From NCBI GenBank assembly GCA_900074725.1, contig LT598456.1:7488-71487 (forward strand): a stretch of DNA of 64,000 nucleotides, written 5' to 3'. The stretch is from Lachancea dasiensis (lineage: Eukaryota > Ascomycota > Saccharomycetes > Saccharomycetales > Saccharomycetaceae). A program made the position numbers and the translations under genes. The notes beneath the pieces are model-generated. The model searched no databases. It had not been told where the DNA came from and was given only the letters and a program-made list of their open reading frames with translations. Below, in pieces: positions 60,901 to 64,000 of this stretch (positions are counted from its first letter, which is position 1; each line of letters begins with the position of its first letter).

Positions 60901-63900
60901 CAATGAAAGATCAATTCCAGTATGTTTCCCCTGTGTATACTGTGGATCCACTAGAGAAAATTACTGATGCCTACTTAGATCAATACCTATGGTATGAGGC
61001 TGACAGAAGGAAATTATTTCCTAACTGGATTAAACCCAGTGATACAGAGATTCCTCCGCTATTAGTTTACAAGTGGGCCCAAGGCATCAATAATTTGCAT
61101 GAGATTTGGGATGTTTCCAATGGTCAGTCGACTGTTGTGCTTCAAACCAAGTTGGAAGAGGTCGCTGAAAAGATCGACTTTACCCTACTAAACCGACTTT
61201 TGCGTTTGATAATGGATCCTAACCTGGCTGATTATATCACCTCAAAGAATAACGTTCTGCTGAATTTCAAAGACATGAGTCACGTTAACAAATACGGTCT
61301 AATTAGAGGCCTGCAGTTTTCCTCGTTTATTTTTCAGTTTTATGGCTTAATAATCGACCTTCTCATTCTGGGCCCGGAACGAGCTCTTGAAATGGCGGGA
61401 CCATCGAGCTCACCTAATGAATTTTTACAATACAAAAGTCTTGACGTTGAAAAGCAAAACCCTATCAAGCTGTACTGCAGATATTTCGACAAAATTCATA
61501 TAGTCTTTCATTTTGAAGAAGGCGAAGCAGAAGATCTTGTACAAGACTACTTGTCTGAGAATCCTGATCCCAATTTTGAGAATGCTGTGGGTTACCGTAA
61601 TAAACGGTGCTGGCCAAGGGATGCCCGCATGAGGCTGGTTCGCCATGATGTCAACTTGGGTAGAGCAGTTTTTTGGGAAGTGAATAGTCGAGTTCCTTCT
61701 TCCTTAGCTAATATTTTGTGGGATAACTCTTTGTCATCCGTGTACAGTAAGACCAACCCTAATTTGCTTTTCACGATGTGCGGTTTCGAAGTTAGGATTC
61801 TTCCAAATATCCGAGCTGAAGAGATGATGTCATCAGATGAAGGCGTTTGGGATTTGATAGAGGAGGCAACCAAAAGAAGGACTGCAAAGGCATTCTTAAA
61901 AGTATCTGACGAAGAAGTAGAGAGATTTAATGACACCATCAGAGGTATTTTGATGGCCTCAGGCTCGACAACTTTCACAAAAATTACAGCGCGGTGGAAC
62001 ACTGCCTTGATCTCGCTATTCACGTACTATAGGGAAGCCGTGATTGCCACAGAAGGACTTCTTGATGTGCTGGTAAAATGTGAAACCAAGATACAAAATC
62101 GCGTCAAGCTGGGGCTTAACTCTAAGATGCCCACAAGATTTCCTCCAGCTGTATTTTATACACCCAAAGAGCTGGGAGGTTTAGGAATGTTAAGCGCTTC
62201 TCATATTCTAATTCCAGCTTCTGACCTTACTTGGTCCAAGCAGACTGATACAGGGATCACACACTTTAGATCAGGGATGACACATGAGGACGAAAAGTTG
62301 ATTCCGACCCTATTTCGCTACATCACTACATGGGAAAATGAGTTTTTGGACTCTCAGCGTGTGTGGGCTGACTATGTTTTTAAGCGCCAAGAAGCACTAC
62401 AGCAAAACCGTCGGTTAGCTTTCGAAGAGCTTGAAAGCTCTTGGGATCGTGGTGTTCCACGTATTAGTACGCTATTCCAAAAAGATCGTCATACTTTGGC
62501 TTACGATAAGGGTCATCGCGCTCGATTAGAGTTTAAGACGTATTCCTTGGACCGTAATAATCCCTTTTGGTGGACGGATACAAGGCATGATGGTAAGCTC
62601 TGGAATCTCAACAGTTACAGAACGGACGTCATTCAAGCTCTTGGTGGAATCGAAACCATATTGGAGCATACTTTGTTCAAAGGAACAGGATTTAACTCGT
62701 GGGAAGGCCTCTTTTGGGAGAAGGCTTCTGGTTTCGAAGATTCTATGCAATTCAAAAAATTGACACACGCTCAAAGAACAGGTTTAAGTCAAATTCCGAA
62801 TCGTCGCTTCACTTTATGGTGGTCACCAACCATCAATAGGGCCAACGTTTATGTTGGGTTTTTAGTACAGCTTGACCTCACAGGTATCTTTTTACATGGC
62901 AAAATCCCCACCCTAAAAATTTCACTCATTCAAATCTTTAGGGCCCATTTGTGGCAAAAGATTCACGAAAGCGTTGTTTTCGACATTTGTCAAATTTTGG
63001 ATGTTGAAATGGACATGCTTCAAATCGAGTCTGTTGATAAGGAGGCTATTCACCCTCGTAAATCATACAAAATGAACTCGTCAGCAGCAGATGTAACCTT
63101 GCGCAGTAACTACTCGTGGCAGGTTTCTCGACCCTCCCTTCTTCATCAAACGAATGACAAGTTTGATGCAACGACTACTAGCAAAATGTGGATTGATGTC
63201 CAACTGCGGTACGGGGATTACGATTCCCATGACATTTCTCGTTACGTGAGAGCAAAGTTCTTAGACTACACTACTGATAATGTGAGCATGTATCCTTGCC
63301 CGACTGGCGTTATGGTTGGAATTGACCTTGCCTATAACATGTATGATTGTTACGGTAACTGGTTTGACGGATTCAAGCCGTTAATGCAAAATGGTATCAA
63401 AACTATTATGAAAGCAAATCCGTCTTTGTATGTTCTGCGAGAAAGAATACGGAAAGGATTACAAATTTACCAATCTCAAACGCAAGAGCCATTCTTAAAC
63501 TCTTCTAACTACGCCGAACTCTTCAGCGAGGATACCAAGTTGTTTATCGATGACACGAATGTTTACAGAGTTGCTGTACACAAGACGTACGAAGGAAACG
63601 TTGCGACCAAACCTATCAACGGGTGCATTTTTACTCTGAACCCAAAAACTGGTGAGCTCTACCTGAAAATTATCCATACTTCAGTCTGGGCGGGTCAAAA
63701 GCGCTTGAGCCAACTGGCAAAGTGGAAGACTGCCGAAGAAATCAGTGCTTTAATAAGATCTCTCCCTAAAGAGGAACAGCCCAAACAAATTATAGTGACA
63801 AGGAAGGCAATGTTGGATCCGCTTGAAGTTCATATGCTAGATTTCCCTAATATCTCGATTAGACCCACAGAATTGAAGATGCCCTTTGCGGCTTCGTTGG

Positions 63901-64000
63901 CAATTGAAAAGCTGTCAGACGTCGTAATGAAAGCCACAGAACCACAAATGGTGTTATTTAACATCTATGATGATTGGCTTGAAAGAGTTTCTTCGTACAC
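57933..64000 (+). CDS. PRP8: spliceosome core protein Prp8, 5' part
   Basis: Starts at the ATG at 57933 and is open to the right edge: 2,022 complete codons of an expected ~2,400. The N-terminus is [19 protein letters not shown] with a second polyproline run and a third further on, as in other yeast Prp8 proteins. Then come the highly conserved PRO8NT and central blocks, e.g. [49 protein letters not shown], the [18 protein letters not shown] segment, and the reverse-transcriptase-like region ([20 protein letters not shown]). The window ends in [19 protein letters not shown], near the start of the last quarter; the Jab1/MPN domain is outside. Prp8 sits at the catalytic centre of the U5 snRNP and spliceosome. 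No frame break was seen in the stretches read. Confidence 0.97.
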   Translation, partial: MSGLPPPPPPPGFQKGTSLPPPPPPPPGYGRARSSHHSNGGANNNNVLVSPPPPPSKLTSIDNDGYVCTTGSAHNGKISSPQPPPPSPAQFEPMKSGMKRRKKEVIGIGAMKTTTEELVRRRHEWFELQKQRFKSGKPSLRMKQKSHRGGLVHSHKVEMPPEHIRKIMADHRDMSSKRFDPDRRAFLGALKYMPHAILKLIENMPQPWEQVKEVKVLYHNTGAITFVDEVPRVIEPIYAAQWSTVWIAMRREKRDRRHFKRMRFPPFDDDEPPLSYSEHIQDVEPLDAITLQLDEIDDFAIRDWIFDSQPLIDNKEHVNGSSYKTWKLDHHIMAALHRISAPLLDTNNHTNSRYLFDKKSFFTAKALNNAIPGGPKFEPLFPKEEEGDFDEFNSLDRVIFRVPIRTTYKVAFAHLYNSRPREIALAWYCDPISCLTNSGDDEIESAFSFNQSFNLVQAQADIYTSDKANCDDFELPQTFKAVLEDLDFELPDTKDALDLYHAPFPFNRRSGSTVRSQDVSLIKEWYLQRPETDVPIKVRISYQKLLKNYVSNELKSTKVSSSNKKKLLKSLRNTKFFQQTSLDWVEVGLQVCNQGFNMLNLLIHRKGLTYLHLDYNFNLKPTKTLTTKERKKSRFGHAFHLMREILKATKLLVDAHVQYRLGNVDAFQLADGIYYILNHLGQLTGIYRYKYKVMHQIRACKDLKHIVYNRFNKVIGKGPGCGFWHPAWRIWIFFMRGVIPLLERWLGNLLARQFEGRSNEVVKTATKQRLDAYYDLELRAAVMNDILDMMPDGIKQTKTKTILQHLSEAWRCWKANIAWNVPGMPEPVKNIIERYIKAKADGWVSAAHYNRERIKRGAHVEKTVVRKNLGRLTRLWMKYEQERQQNIEKNGPEITPAAATSIFKTMVDWLETNNFSPVPFPPLTYKNDTKILVLALESLKNAYASKVRLNAAEREELALIEEAYDNPHNTLNRVKKYLLTQRVFKPIDLSMKDQFQYVSPVYTVDPLEKITDAYLDQYLWYEADRRKLFPNWIKPSDTEIPPLLVYKWAQGINNLHEIWDVSNGQSTVVLQTKLEEVAEKIDFTLLNRLLRLIMDPNLADYITSKNNVLLNFKDMSHVNKYGLIRGLQFSSFIFQFYGLIIDLLILGPERALEMAGPSSSPNEFLQYKSLDVEKQNPIKLYCRYFDKIHIVFHFEEGEAEDLVQDYLSENPDPNFENAVGYRNKRCWPRDARMRLVRHDVNLGRAVFWEVNSRVPSSLANILWDNSLSSVYSKTNPNLLFTMCGFEVRILPNIRAEEMMSSDEGVWDLIEEATKRRTAKAFLKVSDEEVERFNDTIRGILMASGSTTFTKITARWNTALISLFTYYREAVIATEGLLDVLVKCETKIQNRVKLGLNSKMPTRFPPAVFYTPKELGGLGMLSASHILIPASDLTWSKQTDTGITHFRSGMTHEDEKLIPTLFRYITTWENEFLDSQRVWADYVFKRQEALQQNRRLAFEELESSWDRGVPRISTLFQKDRHTLAYDKGHRARLEFKTYSLDRNNPFWWTDTRHDGKLWNLNSYRTDVIQALGGIETILEHTLFKGTGFNSWEGLFWEKASGFEDSMQFKKLTHAQRTGLSQIPNRRFTLWWSPTINRANVYVGFLVQLDLTGIFLHGKIPTLKISLIQIFRAHLWQKIHESVVFDICQILDVEMDMLQIESVDKEAIHPRKSYKMNSSAADVTLRSNYSWQVSRPSLLHQTNDKFDATTTSKMWIDVQLRYGDYDSHDISRYVRAKFLDYTTDNVSMYPCPTGVMVGIDLAYNMYDCYGNWFDGFKPLMQNGIKTIMKANPSLYVLRERIRKGLQIYQSQTQEPFLNSSNYAELFSEDTKLFIDDTNVYRVAVHKTYEGNVATKPINGCIFTLNPKTGELYLKIIHTSVWAGQKRLSQLAKWKTAEEISALIRSLPKEEQPKQIIVTRKAMLDPLEVHMLDFPNISIRPTELKMPFAASLAIEKLSDVVMKATEPQMVLFNIYDDWLERVSSY

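Overview
The window is nuclear DNA of a budding yeast: compact, nearly intronless genes, short intergenic regions, roughly 40-45 % GC by eye, and proteins of the Saccharomycetaceae type. CTG is read as leucine at two conserved positions of the proteasome alpha-5 gene, so the CUG-Ser and CUG-Ala clades are unlikely. From remembered S. cerevisiae gene order, the right two thirds interleave genes that lie in S. cerevisiae on chromosome XIV (ATG2, ZWF1, NAR1, KEX2, YTP1, SIN4), IV (LRG1), VII (PUP2, GCN5, NOP19) and VIII (ATG7, NMD3, DBP8, MTG2, THP2, CDC23, PRP8). Such interleaving of sister tracks is expected for a Saccharomycetaceae species that did not pass through the whole-genome duplication (Lachancea, Torulaspora, Kluyveromyces or similar). 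I do not name a species.

Region 1 (1-23 kb) is accessory and subtelomere-like in content. It opens with the 5' end of a GST/EF1B-gamma-type gene and then holds a methyltransferase, a Dal5-type transporter, a monocarboxylate-transporter-like protein, an NCS1 permease and a sugar transporter. Between them lies a graveyard of broken host genes: a heavy-metal P1B ATPase, a second Dal5-type transporter, the C-terminal half of a fructosyl-amino-acid-oxidase-like flavoenzyme, a ketopantoate-reductase-like gene with one frameshift, and a drug-transporter-like MFS gene. Three related, decayed solo LTRs sit among them; two in the same orientation bracket the 10-20 kb interval.

Region 2 (23-44 kb) is a conserved housekeeping block: ATG2, LRG1, ZWF1, NAR1, KEX2, YTP1 and MED16/SIN4. 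LAP3, which lies between NAR1 and KEX2 in S. cerevisiae, is absent; that gap holds a degraded-looking minus-strand coding remnant instead.

Region 3 (44-64 kb) is a second conserved block: PUP2, GCN5, ATG7, NMD3, NOP19, DBP8, MTG2, THP2, CDC23 and PRP8 (open at the right edge). Regulatory motifs fit their genes: a proteasome-associated control element before PUP2, a PAC plus RRPE pair before the ribosome-biogenesis gene NMD3, and Cbf1-type E-boxes with a Met31/32-like core before ZWF1 (MET19 in S. cerevisiae).

I found no tRNA, rRNA, CRISPR array or point centromere. I see no convincing new biological system. The most informative signals are the pseudogene cluster with its bracketing LTRs, the methionine-type promoter of ZWF1 and the interleaved synteny.
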